In this document: piece by piece, positions 12,601-25,447 of the stretch
Numbering within the stretch: position 1 is the first letter of the stretch
Layout: every line of letters begins with the position of its first letter
From: Campylorhamphus procurvoides
Taxonomy: Eukaryota > Chordata > Aves > Passeriformes > Dendrocolaptidae
Reading direction: 5' to 3'
NCBI GenBank assembly: GCA_013396655.1
Contig: WBMV01008223.1
Coordinates: 70,731-134,730 of the forward strand
Length of the DNA: 64,000 nucleotides
The notes under the pieces: model-generated
What the model was told of the DNA's origin: nothing
What the model saw: the letters and a program-made list of their open reading frames with translations, nothing else
Database searches by the model: none
Position numbers and translations under genes: made by a program

Positions 12601-15600
12601 AGTAATTATTACCTTTGGAACCTATGGCAATAAAATGAAAAAAAGTTTACCTTGAGGAAAAAGAGGAACCTTTTTCTATAAATATATATGTCTCCCATCT
12701 CATCTCCATGTGATGGCCACTTTTCATCTCTCGCACTCAGCATGTTCATTAGATGCCTGAGGAGGGCTGTGGCAGTGCAGTGCCCATGGGATGCTGGACC
12801 AATCTGCAGCCCAGCACCCAGTGAGCCTTTATGTAAGGCACAGTTTTTTCTACTTTAAACTTTGTTTAATATATACCTAAAAATTACATGCAATTGTAAC
12901 AATTAGGGAAATCCAGGACCTGAAGGATGCATACAGCCCCTGCCTCCAGTTCTAGGGTATTTTTCTCTGACTTTACTCATTAACTCAATGCCACCTTTAA
13001 CAGTCCCTATTTTTCATATCTTTCTGACTGAAGATAAAATGGAGATTTTTAAATTTGCTGCTTTTGATCTTAGCCTTATTCATGTTGTCAGATGGATATT
13101 AATAATCTAATATTTTTAGGTTACAACCCAAATGTTTCATAAGAACGCTACAGAACAGAGATTTGTAGAGAAGAATAAGAAACTGATGTGCCATATTTCT
13201 AGCACATAACCCTCATACACATCAGCACACAAAATAACCCACAGCTCCAATTCACTTTAGTGGGACAAAAGCAATCTAAAAGAGAAGTAAAAACTTCAGC
13301 TTACTAGAAAAAATTGAGCTGTGATGGATATTGATGTTCACACCCTTCAGAATTATATTTTTTGATAGGAAAGGTTCTGCTGCAAAATTTTTAGACATTT
13401 GTTTATTTTAAGTGTGTGTATTTGTGAGATTATTTAACTAAAGTATGTGGTTATGTTGCGTACATATAGAAGTTATATTAGTATGTATTTTTATATTCCA
13501 TTTGTCAAATTCCATATGCATATAGAGACTGGCACAGTGTTTTAGGAATTCTTAACGGATTCAACTTCTTTGTTCTCTGTCAATTATATAATAAATATTG
13601 AATTATTCCAGATGCTTCATCAACTTTAAAAAGAAACTGCCTCTTGCAGTATCATTTTACATCTTATGTATACCCAAATTTAGATATCCAAAATGTGCCT
13701 TCCTTCTTCCACAAGACTCTAGCTTAATATGGCTGAAGACACTGTTTTTCCTCCTCATAATCGAAGTTTAGCACACTGTAGGCTATCACCTTTGTTTACA
13801 CTGAACTAAGATCAAATTTGTGAGGATCATCTGAAAGGAACTCAGGAAGTAATACACAGAAAGCTCTCTCTTGACTTGTCATTTTGTAATAATGAGATTT
13901 TTCATTCCCATAACATGGTTTGTTGTACACAAAGGCATAAAACAATACTCTTGGTATTCAGGACGGTATATAAAAATGCAAAAAATCCTCTGTTGTTTAT
14001 TAGATCTTGCACACTATAAATCCAGTAGTCACAATGTCTATGAAGATCTAAGTGACCACATTACATTTAATTTGTACAGATGAATAAAAAATAGATACAA
14101 ACAATTTTTTTAAAATTGCAGCCAAAAAGTTCACCAAGAGCTGCTTTATTATATCATTGAACTTCATGGCCAGTTTCCACAGCTTAGACTTTGGGGTCAA
14201 ATCTGAACATTTAATACACAAAGAGAAAGCAGCAGACTTGACATCTCACAGAAGAAAAAGCTGATACAGCAATAAAGTACAAATATAGAAAAAATTAAAA
14301 ATTACCTTCAGAAAAGTGTCACAAAATAAACTTACAGATTATTAAAATGCAAAGTGACAGATAAAGCACCAGTTCCTTTAGATTTCTCTCAGAACTGAAT
14401 TTCTATAGGTAGTTTTACAGTTGGGTGTTTCTTTTGTTTGTTTGTTTCCTTGATTTTTTCCCTTAGCTTCTGAAGTACTGAGAAACTGGTACCTCCATTT
14501 CTGCCCAACCCAACAGGCAACAGGTGCTCAGAAAGTCTGAAAAACAAAAGCCACCTGATTTCAAAAGGGAAACATATATATTGAAGGAAATAGAATAGAC
14601 TATGCCAGGAATTCACTGACTTTATAATAAAACGACAATACAATTACATCACATCACATTAAAACACTGAAATAAATGAGACTTTAGGAGTGAGTTTATA
14701 AGCATTTATACTTTAAGAAATCAATCTCAGTTCTGTGATAGGCCACTATTTATTATAATAGATGTGGCACAAATTTATGCAATCAGGCAATTACTGCTGA
14801 CATAAAACCAATCTAAGAGGCTTTACAGGATGTTCATCGTCTTTGCAGCTTTGCTTTGCACATGGTTCCCAGAATCTTTGATATGCATTCGGTAGCATCA
14901 TGTGGACCAAATATTATTCTCTTAAACTACCAGAATCTAAACTAAATGAAGAATGTTTTAATACCTTGTTTCCTCTTCTTGTGTTGGAAATTAGTCCATG
15001 AACAACTTTGAATTCACTGTGTCGCATTAATTATTTGAAAAATGGCATTATTTTTCTGCGAAAACAGGATATTTGCACAAAAGCACAATGTTATAGATAC
15101 AAGCTACAAAGGTCTCTTTAAGCTGTTTTCTTCCTTACCTCTGAAAACAAAGTGTAACACTGCACAAAGAGCATGTGAAGCAGCCTTGCAGCTCACCAGT
15201 GCTACTTCTAGATTAACTGCAAGTGTTTAGGCTTTATTTCAGTGATACTCCAAGGACTGGTCAAATAACAGTCAAGGAGCCTCATGTCTACACAGAGAAC
15301 AGTCTGTTGCAGTGAGTCAACCTGTCAAGAAATATTTTCTCACTGATTATTGCATGCCCATTTTGTATTCTGTTACTTTCCCCAATCTCAACATTATGAG
15401 GGGAGAAAACTATTTAGGAATGGGCAAGAAAGTATGGAACTTTTTAAACTTGGAATTATCGCTGAAGCTGGATGTTTGTTGTCAAATATCATTACATCAG
15501 GTCGTTGCTTTTAGTTTGTAATATATGTTCATATTTTCCAAAACTAGTATTCCTAACAACCGAAATAATTTACCCAGCTCCTAAAACTCAGAATGCACCT

Positions 15601-15704
15601 TTGGTAATCACATCAGAAAGCTGCTGGTGTGTGACCATCCTTGCCTGGAATGCTTTGGGACAGGTTCAGTGTTATAGATTCAAAATCTTTAATGGAATTT
15701 TTTT
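9601..15704. other. AT-rich non-coding sequence
   Basis: About 6 kb with no recognisable gene, RNA or dispersed repeat. The open frames (the largest about 103 codons at 12261-12572 plus) are Lys/Asn/Leu-rich, overlap opposite-strand frames and lack domains, so I do not call them. A T/G-rich imperfect TTTG/TTGG stretch lies at 11205-11254. The region is consistent with an intron or gene desert. Confidence 0.5.
11205..11254. repeat. T/G-rich low-complexity tract
   Basis: This is an imperfect mixture of TTTG and TTGG units followed by a run of nine T residues. It is simple sequence with no coding content. Confidence 0.8.
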
Positions 15705-15845
15705 TCTCTCTGTTACCAACACAGCGGTTTGGGAATGGAAGAGCCAGGATGAGATGGCTTGCTGAAGCCCAGCCCCACTACCTGCTCCCAGAACCAGCTG
15801 ACAAAACGGGATGGCTGGTAGCTTTGCATTCCAGTGTGATGGCTA

Positions 15846-15870
15846 GGGGAGGGGGGGGGGGGAGAGAGAG
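15846..15870 (+). repeat. G12 homopolymer with GA repeat, potential G-quadruplex
   Basis: GGGGA is followed by twelve consecutive G residues (15851-15862) and then AGAGAGAG. It meets the usual G-quadruplex pattern on the plus strand. It lies inside the GC-rich dispersed block and is a likely site of length change and sequencing error. Confidence 0.8.
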
Positions 15871-16389
15871 GTTTTTCCTGGTGCTGGCCACACTTCTCGG
15901 TCTGCGTGAGTGCCAGCCACCATTTGCTGGGCTGGTGGAAACACTGGAAGGAGGTACTTTTCGTGGCTTGCCCCCTGACCCCCTGTGCCCTTCTTCAGAG
16001 GGAACAGTTGCTGCTGCCTGGATTCGCTGCAGACTCCTTAAGGGGCTGACACCAACTGCACAGGGGTTGCTGCCCCCTGCCCCCCACCCGCAATGCTTTT
16101 TCGGACAAAGGATGGTAGGAGAGTGTCTTTGCACTGGCCATGGGAAAGGTTTCATGCTGTCCCTATGACTGCCATTCCCACGTGAGTTTCGGAGCCAGCG
16201 CCTCTGCCTGGTCCCCATCGGGGCCTCTCTGGAGCCCGTGAGTGACTCATCGTGGCCACTGCCACCCAAGGCACGGCATCACCTCCTGCTCTCTGTAAAT
16301 ATACCTGCACCGAGGGGGCAGAGACAGGACTTGATCTTTTGGAAGTTTTGGTTATGGTGTTGCTGTTTGTTCTGTTCTGGTTTTGGTTT

Positions 16390-16433
16390 TATATATAGGT
16401 GTGTGTGTATATATATATATATGTATATATATT
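16390..16433. repeat. TG/TA dinucleotide microsatellite
   Basis: Alternating (TG)n changes into (TA)n with one TG interruption, at the 3' side of the GC-rich dispersed block. From memory, such a repeat is also present in related copies, so it may be part of the element rather than later expansion. Confidence 0.85.
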
Positions 16434-18909
16434 TGTAGTAAAGAACTGTTATCCTCTTCTATACACTTTCCAATTAAAGATTCTTAATTTCAAAGGTTGT
16501 GGTGGTTTTTGTGAAGAGGCCCCCTTACTTGCAAAGACAGTCACACAGATAAGGCCATTGTGTGGTCAAACTTTTGTGCTCTACTTCTGTACATTAAAGA
16601 GACTTCCTAGAGATCTCTGGTGCTTTTCATGAAGATTACTGGCTTTATTGTTTTAATTTGTTTGTTTATTATTTAGGAAAAAAAACAAACTAGCAGAAGG
16701 CATTTCTTTTCTGCTGTCCAAATTCTGGAGAACTTTTCTTACAGTTTGTATAAATATACCCACATTGGAGTGTGATTAGTATTATTCTATGAATTAAATC
16801 TTTTACTTTGGGTCTTCTGTTTGTAAAATGTGATTTTTTTAAACTAAAGAATGACCCAAACAGCACTTGAGACAACAATGAAATGTTTTATAAAATAAGG
16901 ATATTGATTTTAATCAAATGCAATAATTTTAGCCTAAAAGACAATTTGATTTGTATTCAGTGCTCCAAAAGGTAACTTTACTGACTTTGATTTTACAAAG
17001 ACATAGAGAAGATCTTGTCAGACATGAAATACAGAAGGGAGAAGAGTAAAAAAGTGAATGAAGTGACATAACACTGGTTGAACTTTGTTGCCCTATACTA
17101 GAACAAGCACTTCTTGCTAACACAATGGAACAGCTCAACAATTTTCAGGCACGAAGACTACTTGAGGGAAAATTCAATAAGTAAGTTAAGAATACCAAAC
17201 TGTAATCAGACCTTAGGGAAGAAGCAGTATTGAAACACAACTTTTTTTTGACAGTTTTGAGTGTAGCTCTGGTGGTCTGTTTTAAAAACTGTCAAAATGA
17301 TGATAAGTGGTCTTGGGAGTCTAGTTTGGATTCTTACACCAAATAATCTGGCTGTCTTCTTGGTATTAGTGCTGTTAGCAATTTAAGAAGTCTGCTTTTT
17401 GAGGGAGAAAAGATGCTAAAATGGAAGAATGACTATGCTGATTGCAGAGTAACTACTTTTCATGACATCCTCATTTAAATCAATAGGATTGACTAACTAA
17501 GCTGAAATCCATAGGATCTGTCACCTAACACCTCCCTGTAGCAATAAGCCAACATCGATAATTTGGCATCTATACTGATGTGAAAATTAGCCAATACTAT
17601 TTTGAGTGTTTTTCAGCACTTATTGTTTTCCTATACAACAAAGCCATTCCATACCTAGTATACCCCTCACATTCCAAAATGAAAGCTGATTAAACTGATA
17701 TACATTCTGCCTTGCAGTGAACATTTGTAGCTTACTGAAAAGAGCCTTGATAGACCTGTTGTTTGGGTTCTCATTCCTAAGATGCCTATGAACCATAACA
17801 GGCAATTAAAATACATGTCATGTCTGGGAGCACCAAATATAGAGCCAGCAACGCAGAATGGAAAAATTCTTTCATCATTGAGACTTTAATGGGAAAATCT
17901 TAGGGTTGATAGGTTCCTGCCAGTTCTTCGTCTGAGGGTTGCTCTGCTTTCCCTGGAGTTTTCCCTCACAGTTTCTAATGATCTATACAAAGTCTGTGCT
18001 ACTTTATTCCTGAAACTATCCTCAGTGCACAGTAGAACAGGTTCATGGAAATCATGGCACCTTGAAATTTTCTGGAGTTGGAAAAGAGAGAGAGACAACA
18101 AAAGAGTGTGCTACCCAATAGATGTGCAGCCTAAGGTTTGTTTTTTTCTGATTTTGTTTTTCTGATTTTGAGTCCTGTTGAAATTTTTGTTCCTTCTGAA
18201 TTTCTAGGGAGAAATGATAGTCAACGTTTTCATTCTTTAGTTTGCAATTTGAGGCTGTGGCTGTTCTTCAAACCATGCTGATGAGCTTGATAGCCTTCAT
18301 TAAAGCAATCACAATCCTTTTGACATAATACATAAATGACCTTGAAGACAGATCAAGAAATTCAAGGAGAACAGAACATATCAAAAATGTCTTCTGAATT
18401 ATCCTATTGACTTCAGAATTCACTTAATATCTGTTCATTCCCTGATATTTTTCCTTCCAGTTGTTGCTGTGTTTTGGCACAGCTTATTTTCCTATTTAAT
18501 TCATGGCCAAATGAATATTGTTGGGTTTAATGTAGTTGCGCATAGCAGAGTAGGACCATGTACTCCAAAAACTATAAAGGTCACAGTAAACAGCCATTTG
18601 GAGACATGTTAAAAAGTCACTGTGGACCATGTGTATGTTTCTCTTTCCCTCAACCACAGGCACATTTTCTTGGAGGTCTAGTACCAATTTAAGCATGCCT
18701 TCATGTGTACTTCAATTCATGAATTTTCAAGGTAAATCCCAGAAATTTTTTAAGGACCCAAAGTAACAGCATCCTGTCCCAAACATAAAGTAAAAACCAA
18801 TCTAAAATATAAGTTACAATCTTTCGTATCAAAGTCTCTCTTCATGCTTTCTGATTCAAAGTGCTTCCATAACTTCTTTTCCTCCAAAGGATTTTGCATA
18901 TGCCTAGAT

Positions 18910-18927
18910 AACAACAACAACAACAAA
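18910..18927. repeat. Short (AAC)n microsatellite
   Basis: Five perfect AAC/ACA units in tandem. The array is short and probably of low variability. Confidence 0.85.
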
Positions 18928-21900
18928 GAGATTATGTAATTCATGTAGGAAAAGAACTGAAGTCCACATGCCCTAAGCAAGCAGCAAATCTTAACACTGG
19001 ACATACTAAAAGTTTCCTATAGGCACAACTTTCCTTCCAAGTAATTTCTTAGTATCTGCATGCAATATTTGATTTGAGAAAAATTAAACAGTTTAAATTT
19101 GAGCTGTGTTGAATGTTATATCCTCAGCTGGACTGTCAAGAACATCCTTGACAGTGCTTGTTTTTCTTATTCATGTAATGTCTGTTACAGCTTTGTTCAA
19201 GTCAATAGAATTTTTCTGTTGGGTCAGGGCCCAGAAAAGTTAATCACCTCCACTGATCTCACTTGCAGCAACATAGCTTAGAAGGAGAAGATGGCATTCA
19301 AGTTGAAAATTCCAGCCCACATAGGAAACCACACTAAATGTTATTCACTATCCTCTGAAATGTTATTCTCTGCAAGTACCACCACAAAACAAAGAAACTT
19401 CACAATGTTCTCTAGCAAACTGCAGAATTTTCTTCAAAGCTATGGCTACAAAGGAGACAAAAAGGAGGCAAATGCGAAAGGATTTTAGAGTACAACAATT
19501 TTGAAGGTGTCAGGAGCCAAATTGCACTGTGGCTAATGAAAAGAAATGTCATAACAGACTCTCTACATTAGCAAAAGAGCGTCTCATACATAGGCTATGG
19601 ACTTAAAAGCAATTTTTCTCAATGTGCATCTTTGGCAAATGTTTTGGCCTTGGCAGGTCTTGTGTTCCTCAAATTAGGCTTTAAATAGTTCTTAGGTAAT
19701 ATCCTGAATATCCCTGTCCAAGGCCATGCAGGAGGATATGGACCAAGGTGTGGAACAGCTGACACTTGCCCAGAATAGAAACATTGCTTAGAATTAGAGC
19801 TAACACATCTGAAAAAAAGATGTTTCTTGAGCAATTTTTTTGACTTGTGTGTCCAACACAAGAGTGAGTAAGTGCTATGGTCACTTTCCTTGGGTTGGGA
19901 AAAACTGTATTGAGATCCCTGTTCTGCTTTGTTCATGGCAGTGATATAAGGCCATCCATGTGATAGATGAATATTGCTGGAATAAAGAGATACTCCCTTT
20001 TTCTTACTAAATCATTTATAAGGCACAGAGTAACACCAATAAGATAAATTTGCACTTCAAGTATTTTGCAATTAAAGTACTCAATGGAAACTGGAAGAGC
20101 TATGCTGAAAATTCTTGGTCTAGTTCCAGCAGCAGCAAAACTTCAGACCTCTTTGTGAGTGCTTTGGGGTTTAGTTTACTCTGTGCTCTGGCTGTCATTT
20201 TCTTTGCAAAAGGGCAAACCAAGTTTAGGTTCACAAGTTTCACAGAGGGTTATTGACTGATGATCCATTTATGTGATGTCTTAAATTTTGCAATACCTCA
20301 TGCTGTTACTTCTAAGGGGCCAAACATTCAGGTTTCTCTGTCTTTTCCCTTGCCCAGAAAGAATGGGATATTGGTGCTCCTCACTTCCTACAAGTGTAAT
20401 TATAAAATTGCAGGAACAAGGTTAATGGCATATCTAATAGCACAATAGTGGATGAATATAGTGAACCAGTGATTCACAAAGGCTGAAATGAGAAATTTAA
20501 TCAGAAGAAATAACTCTGGGTTACAGACTCCACTAGACATTTCTTTTCTAGAGGTTCTAGATATTCAGTGTAAGATAACCCATAGCAGAGGAACTACAGA
20601 GAAGTAATTTCTGTATCTGGAATGGGAAACAATTTCTGTAACAATTAACCCATGGCATGTGAGCTTTGTAATGATAAGAATATTGTTAATTTCTTCTTCC
20701 ACCTCTGTGATATCAAGGAAGGAGCTTCTTATTTTAAATGCAGTGTAAATATCATAAATAAGGTTAAAAAAAATTACATCTGCATCTCATAAAGTATTTT
20801 CATCAATTCAGTCAAATGAGAGTTTATAAGCAAAGCATTATATGGATTAAATAACATGGTTCAGGTGCCCTGGTTTAAGCCTGCAGAGCTCTATGATACC
20901 GCTCAGGAGAATACCTCCCATTTTAAGTGTATTATATTCATTATTCCTTTCCTCCTCCTCCTTTCTTCTTACATTTTAATTCATTTTGTGGCCTTCTCTT
21001 CATCACATGGGCTTTTATTTTCAAAATAAGCCAATTGTGCAGTATCTTTTCAAATGTCTTTGGAAAATTTAAATATATAATGCAGCTACATTCTCTTTAT
21101 CTGTCATGCTAGCAATAGCTTCAAAAAGTCTAGTGTATTTGTAAAGCAAGCGCAGCTCTCCTAGCATTCTTACTGTATCTTGTTAGCTAATCCCCTTGTC
21201 ACCACCTTACTTTCCCTTTCTTCTGTCAGAAATGAATCCATCAACAATCATGTAATTCGAATGATCTGGTTTCCTTCTTTTTCCATGAAGTGACATCAAC
21301 TCGCATTTGACTTGTAAGAAGGGTGCACAGTTTTCACTGAACAAAATATAATCAAATCTTAACTACTGTTAAATGCTACTTGAGGGCTTTGGTAGCTGCT
21401 ATGCACTGCTGCCAAGGTTATTTAAGAACCTAGACAGAGGCAAAAGGCAGATTGGTTAAGATGTGGGATCCTAACTCTGGATGGAGTCCAGTGTAAAGTT
21501 TCCCACTGACTTTGCTGCCACGACACTGACACATCCTCCTTTGCTGGGTCCAAGCAAGTTCATTTTCCACTATTCCGGGTAGTGAAAGTAAAGCTCCTTG
21601 ACTGTCCTGTTAAACTGAGAGGGGAGAAGCAAGACTGGTATTATCCTATAAAAAAACCACCAAACCATCAGAAATAAAGCCTCCTCAATACAACATAACT
21701 GAGCATGCATTGGTATTGAAAATAATACATGAAGGATTTGAGAATAAACTGTAATAGATTTCCTGTGCTGCTACAACCTGGAATATGCTACTAGCAGACA
21801 GAAACAATGCAAGTACAAAATAAAGCCATAGGCAAATGCTACAGACTTGTTTCAAATAGGAAAGAAAAGTGCTGTGGAAGTAATTATGAAAAGAAAAAAG

Positions 21901-22589
21901 AAAAAGTATAGTTTTAACGGGCAGTCCCATTTTCCAGCTGTCTAAAATCACTTTTGTCCTTGCTTTTAATATTGTGTTCCAAATAAACAAAGGCTTCATG
22001 AAATACCCTGCTAAGAGCTCTTGTGGATAGAGGTAGGGGACTTGTTCCCTGTTGTATTGAACTTCATTTAGTTGTATACACCAGTGCAAAATAATTGTAA
22101 ATACTTTCCAACTTAACTGTAGGGACTTTATATTCCTCTTGTTTTTTACGATGAGGCACATCTGACAATAAGATGTAATAGACAACTGAGAATTCTCCCA
22201 AAATGGCAGTTTAATAACTTTTCCCCAGCTGACCTACCCAAAACCTTCAAACAACCTTTAAAACTTTCAATTTCTTTAACATCTTTCATTGCTTCAAGAT
22301 TTTTAAAATTAGGAACTTCAAATAGTTTCCCATAAAAAAATGCATCTTAAAACCCTGAGGAAGACTTTAAGTGCATCATTTGGAAAAAAAAATATAGTAA
22401 GGAAAAAATTACTGTTGTGATCTCACATGACACTGGTGGATCTCCTTCAGTATAGAATCCTGTATCATCTTTTTATAACATGGAAGATTCATTAGTCTGA
22501 AAATTTTATGCATTATAGGCTTTTTTTAAATACATGCACTGCCATACCCCACAGATATGACAAATGTAAAAGTTAAAAAAGCTAACAAA

Positions 22590-22626
22590 TATTTTTATTT
22601 TTGTTTTCTTTTCTTTTTTTTTTTTA
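22590..22626. repeat. T-rich low-complexity tract
   Basis: T-runs interrupted by A, G and C singletons, ending in a run of about twelve T residues. It is simple sequence only. Confidence 0.8.
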
Positions 22627-23189
22627 ATTCTTTCAATGTACAGTCTGGGGACTAATTTATGTACTGTTCCTCGCTTAGGCCAAAATACAGCTCTTATCAA
22701 GACTACTTGTTTCCCAATCTCTTCAATGTTTAAATTGATAGGACTGGACTTCTTTTATTCCTGTTTCTGTGTCTTTCTGCTAACACTTGGAAATAGCTAG
22801 AAAACTTTTAGAGACTAAGTAATTTCACTTTAGGAAGAACCAACACTCCGGTAAATTCAGACTGCAAAATAGGTATGTCAGGCAGTTATAAAGGTCTGAA
22901 TTTGCTATGATGAACATGAAAAGGGTTGCTATTGATGTTGTATTGTAATGGAGTCTGTACCAACAGTCTCCCATGCTGGGAAGGAAGACTCATGTTTTAT
23001 ACATCTGATTCATACGATGGCAAGAAAGACACACTTTTGAAGACAGAGATGTTTTACAGTCATGCAGTTGAGCGTGGGGGATGCATAGAAATTTCTCTGA
23101 GAGAAAAGAACACTGGCAGGAGTTTCAGAGTTAAAAGATACAGAGCTAAGTCATGTTTCTAGCTAGAGCTCTCAGGTAGGGACCGTGCT

Positions 23190-23252
23190 ATGTGAGGGAC
23201 TTTGTTAAAGGTCACAGCTAACAGTGAAGTTCAACGGGGAAGTCAAACAGTG
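23190..23252 (+). mobile_element. Possible MIR/CORE-SINE fragment
   Basis: The sequence gggactttgttaaaggtcac followed by agctaacagtgaagttc and gtcaaacag parallels the MIR segment in which an acttgcccaaggtcac motif leads to acacagctagtaagtgg and then a ggattcaaac-like end. Matching is partial and the segment is only about 60 bp. It is in plus orientation, opposite to the better relic 270 bp downstream. Confidence 0.3.
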
Positions 23253-23518
23253 GGGTCACCCAGGAAAGGGTGAGGACACTAAGCCATAGACAAACATTGC
23301 GCAAAACTGCACAGCTTGCAGTGGCATCCCTTCACCCTCCAGAACCAAGGGGCACTGTGCCTCCTTCCCTGGGAAGCAGTGCTGCCAGCTGTTTTCTATC
23401 TTATGGCAGGAAAGCCCTTATACAATCTTCACATCTGGGGATAGGGACTTGGCTTTTCTTGAGATAGAGGGTGTGAATATAGCTCACTATTAAGAAGGCT
23501 CACACAGCCTTTCCTCCC

Positions 23519-23682
23519 TGCTCCTGGGTCCCCATGGGACCATACACAAATTCTGTTTTCTGTATGCCTCAGTTTCCCGATTGGCAAACAGAACTTTTAG
23601 TTCATGCCATTTTCACAGCCCTTGAAGACATCTGAAAGTAAACAGTGCAGTGCAGGTGTCTACTAAATGTTAGTGCTGTTAG
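23519..23682 (-). mobile_element. Ancient MIR/CORE-SINE-like relic
   Basis: In plus-strand order the segment shows gggaccatacacaaatt, then tctgtatgcctcagtttccc (23559-23578), a gap of lower similarity, then aacagtgcagtgcaggtgtc and tactaaatgttagtgctg. These are, in the right order and spacing, the complement of MIR landmarks: the gaccttgggcaa block, the cctcagtttccc CORE block, and the aacagtgcctggcac and aataaatgttagct 3' block. MIR-type SINEs are old and scarce in birds, and high divergence is expected. The element is non-coding and would have been transcribed from the minus strand. Confidence 0.6.
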
Positions 23683-24790
23683 AAGAAGGTTATAAAAACT
23701 GCTTGGGCCAGCTCCAGAAATGTGCTTGGGCAGGGGCAGGGATTTGCAGATGCAGAAAAGGCATACAGAAAGCAGTTGCACACAGTGGAATCCTGCTGTT
23801 CATTAGCATTTTCCATGTAATTTTTCTGTTGGTATAGCTTTAGGTTTTTAGTTCAAGCACTAGCCATTGCATGTAAAGGCAATAATTGCCCTTGCATGAA
23901 AATTATGATTTTTCATTTACAACTCTTTTATTATGGCAGTTGAATTCTTATCACTGACCCATATTTATCCTTATAGAGTATAGAATTTTTCAGTTCTTCT
24001 CTCCATTGCCATACTGTATTGATCAACCTATTTGCAACCTGTCCTTCCCTTAATGTACAAACTTCCACCTGTCTAGCCACCTATCATTCCCAGGCAAATA
24101 TTTGGTAGATGCAATCTTGTCTAAGACAGCATGGCATTACTTCTGTATTTAAATACCACATTATATACCTAAATAGATGTATGGTTTGCAGAAATTCATG
24201 AGGAATCTCCCTGCAATTGTTAAGCAAACCCTATTGTTATTATAAAGCCAAGTGAGATAGAAGTATGGCTTAAAATAGACAAATAAACAAATAAAAATGA
24301 TAAAGAGAAATCTATAGACGACTGTCCTAATAACTGCCTCCTTCAGCAGGACGAACAATAACAAAAAAGCCCAAGAAAAGAGAATAATCTACCCCTTTGT
24401 AGGGGAACACGCTTTGATTCCATTTCACCGGAAAAAAATGAAATGGTTGAATTTCGATCACCTTTATATTAATGCAACAAAAGCAGTTTCAGAAAAATTA
24501 TTTTCAGGCTGTACAAGTTATATGAAACCAATCTGTAAAAGCAATGCAGCTGCTCTCACTTTCATTTTAACATAACTGTTCTCTTAAGAAATTTTCTCTA
24601 CCATTTGCAAGGTATCCTAGGTATATCCTAGGACCAAAACCTTCTGATAAGGGTCTGCTGTTATGGAGCTAGAATATTTATGTCACAGGAAAACAATTCT
24701 CAATCATTTTGCCAAGTAAAGGGTCTCAAAGAAAAATTACTCCTTAGTCCTTTAAAACTTAGAATTTTGAGATCTTTCTAAAGAAAGGAA

Positions 24791-24853
24791 ATATATGAGT
24801 ATTGTAAAATATATGAGTATTGTAAAACTCTTATAAAATATTGTAAGAGTTTT
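24791..24853. repeat. 18-bp tandem duplication next to a perfect 10-bp hairpin
   Basis: Two perfect copies of an 18-bp unit (atatatgagtattgtaaa) occupy 24791-24808 and 24809-24826. A perfect inverted repeat overlaps the second copy: arms at 24824-24833 (aaaactctta) and 24844-24853 (taagagtttt), separated by a 10-base loop. The perfect copies imply a recent local event. I see no T-run or context suggesting a functional terminator. Confidence 0.85.
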
Positions 24854-25447
24854 TCCAATTTTCAGTTTGCTAGAATATATACGTATTTATAACTACTTAC
24901 ATACACAAGTACCTATCCATTTATAAATATTTAATATTTTATGCAGACTTCCTGTTTTAACTACCAAATCAGCATCTGAACTGTTCTTGCTATGTTGTTC
25001 AACTTTCCACAGCTCTCTCCATCCTAAAGTTGGGAAGGACTACAATAGGCTGCTCACAGAGGCTCAACTGCAGGACTGGGACCTCGACATATAGTATGTG
25101 TGAGCTTGCAAAACTCCAGTGTGTTTCCTAGCATTGAATTTAAAGATTCTGCATGAAGCATTGAAATGACATTTGTTCTAGTCTTTGATAACAAGTCTTT
25201 TCACACAAATTTGCACTTGATATCTCTCTAAGTTTGCACAGGAGTCAGAGTGCTGAAAATAGATGAGGAGTAGTTATGTGCTCCCACCTGATGTTGGTTC
25301 AGATCACTGGAATGATATTCTTATAAACAAAGAGCTGCAGGCCATGTCAGAGCCCCTTTCCTCTGCCTAATCCACAGCTCAGTTAAGAAGTAACATGTTT
25401 TTCTTCATTCAGGACATCTTTTATCTTTTCTCCTTCTCATATATCTG

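Larger units (their letters stand above)
15705..16500 (+). mobile_element. GC-rich dispersed repeat, probably ERV/LTR-retrotransposon related
   Basis: A sharply bounded block of high GC sits in AT-rich flanks. It has, in order, a G12 run with flanking GA repeats, CT/GG-rich coding-like sequence with overlapping open frames on both strands (175 codons plus at 15641-16168, 163 codons minus at 15778-16269), then T/G-rich sequence, a TG/TA simple repeat, and gtagtaaagaactgttatcc near the end. From memory, a block with this order recurs in songbird genomes in association with endogenous retrovirus sequence. I could not identify LTR ends, a primer-binding site or a known viral protein domain, so class and boundaries are tentative and the open frames are not called as genes. 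Confidence 0.45.
16501..23189. other. AT-rich non-coding sequence
   Basis: About 6.7 kb without a recognisable gene, RNA gene or dispersed repeat. The open frames, including 166 codons on the minus strand at 21685-22185, are low-complexity or hydrophobic by AT bias, carry no known domain, and are not flanked by convincing splice or promoter signals. Short simple repeats at 18910-18927 and 22590-22625 are listed separately. Confidence 0.5.

Noticed and set aside
15968..16080. CTCF-like gccccctg motifs
   Set aside because: They lie within a GC-rich dispersed block where such matches are expected by composition, and they match the consensus less well than the site at 47.44 kb.
15641..16269. 175-codon plus and 163-codon minus open frames
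   Set aside because: They overlap each other on opposite strands in a GC-rich dispersed block where stops are rare. Neither shows a domain that I know.
21685..22185. 166-codon minus-strand open frame
   Set aside because: It is hydrophobic and AT-biased, shows no domain or splice pattern, and has no CR1 or other repeat similarity that I can see. Chance is more likely, though it is long.
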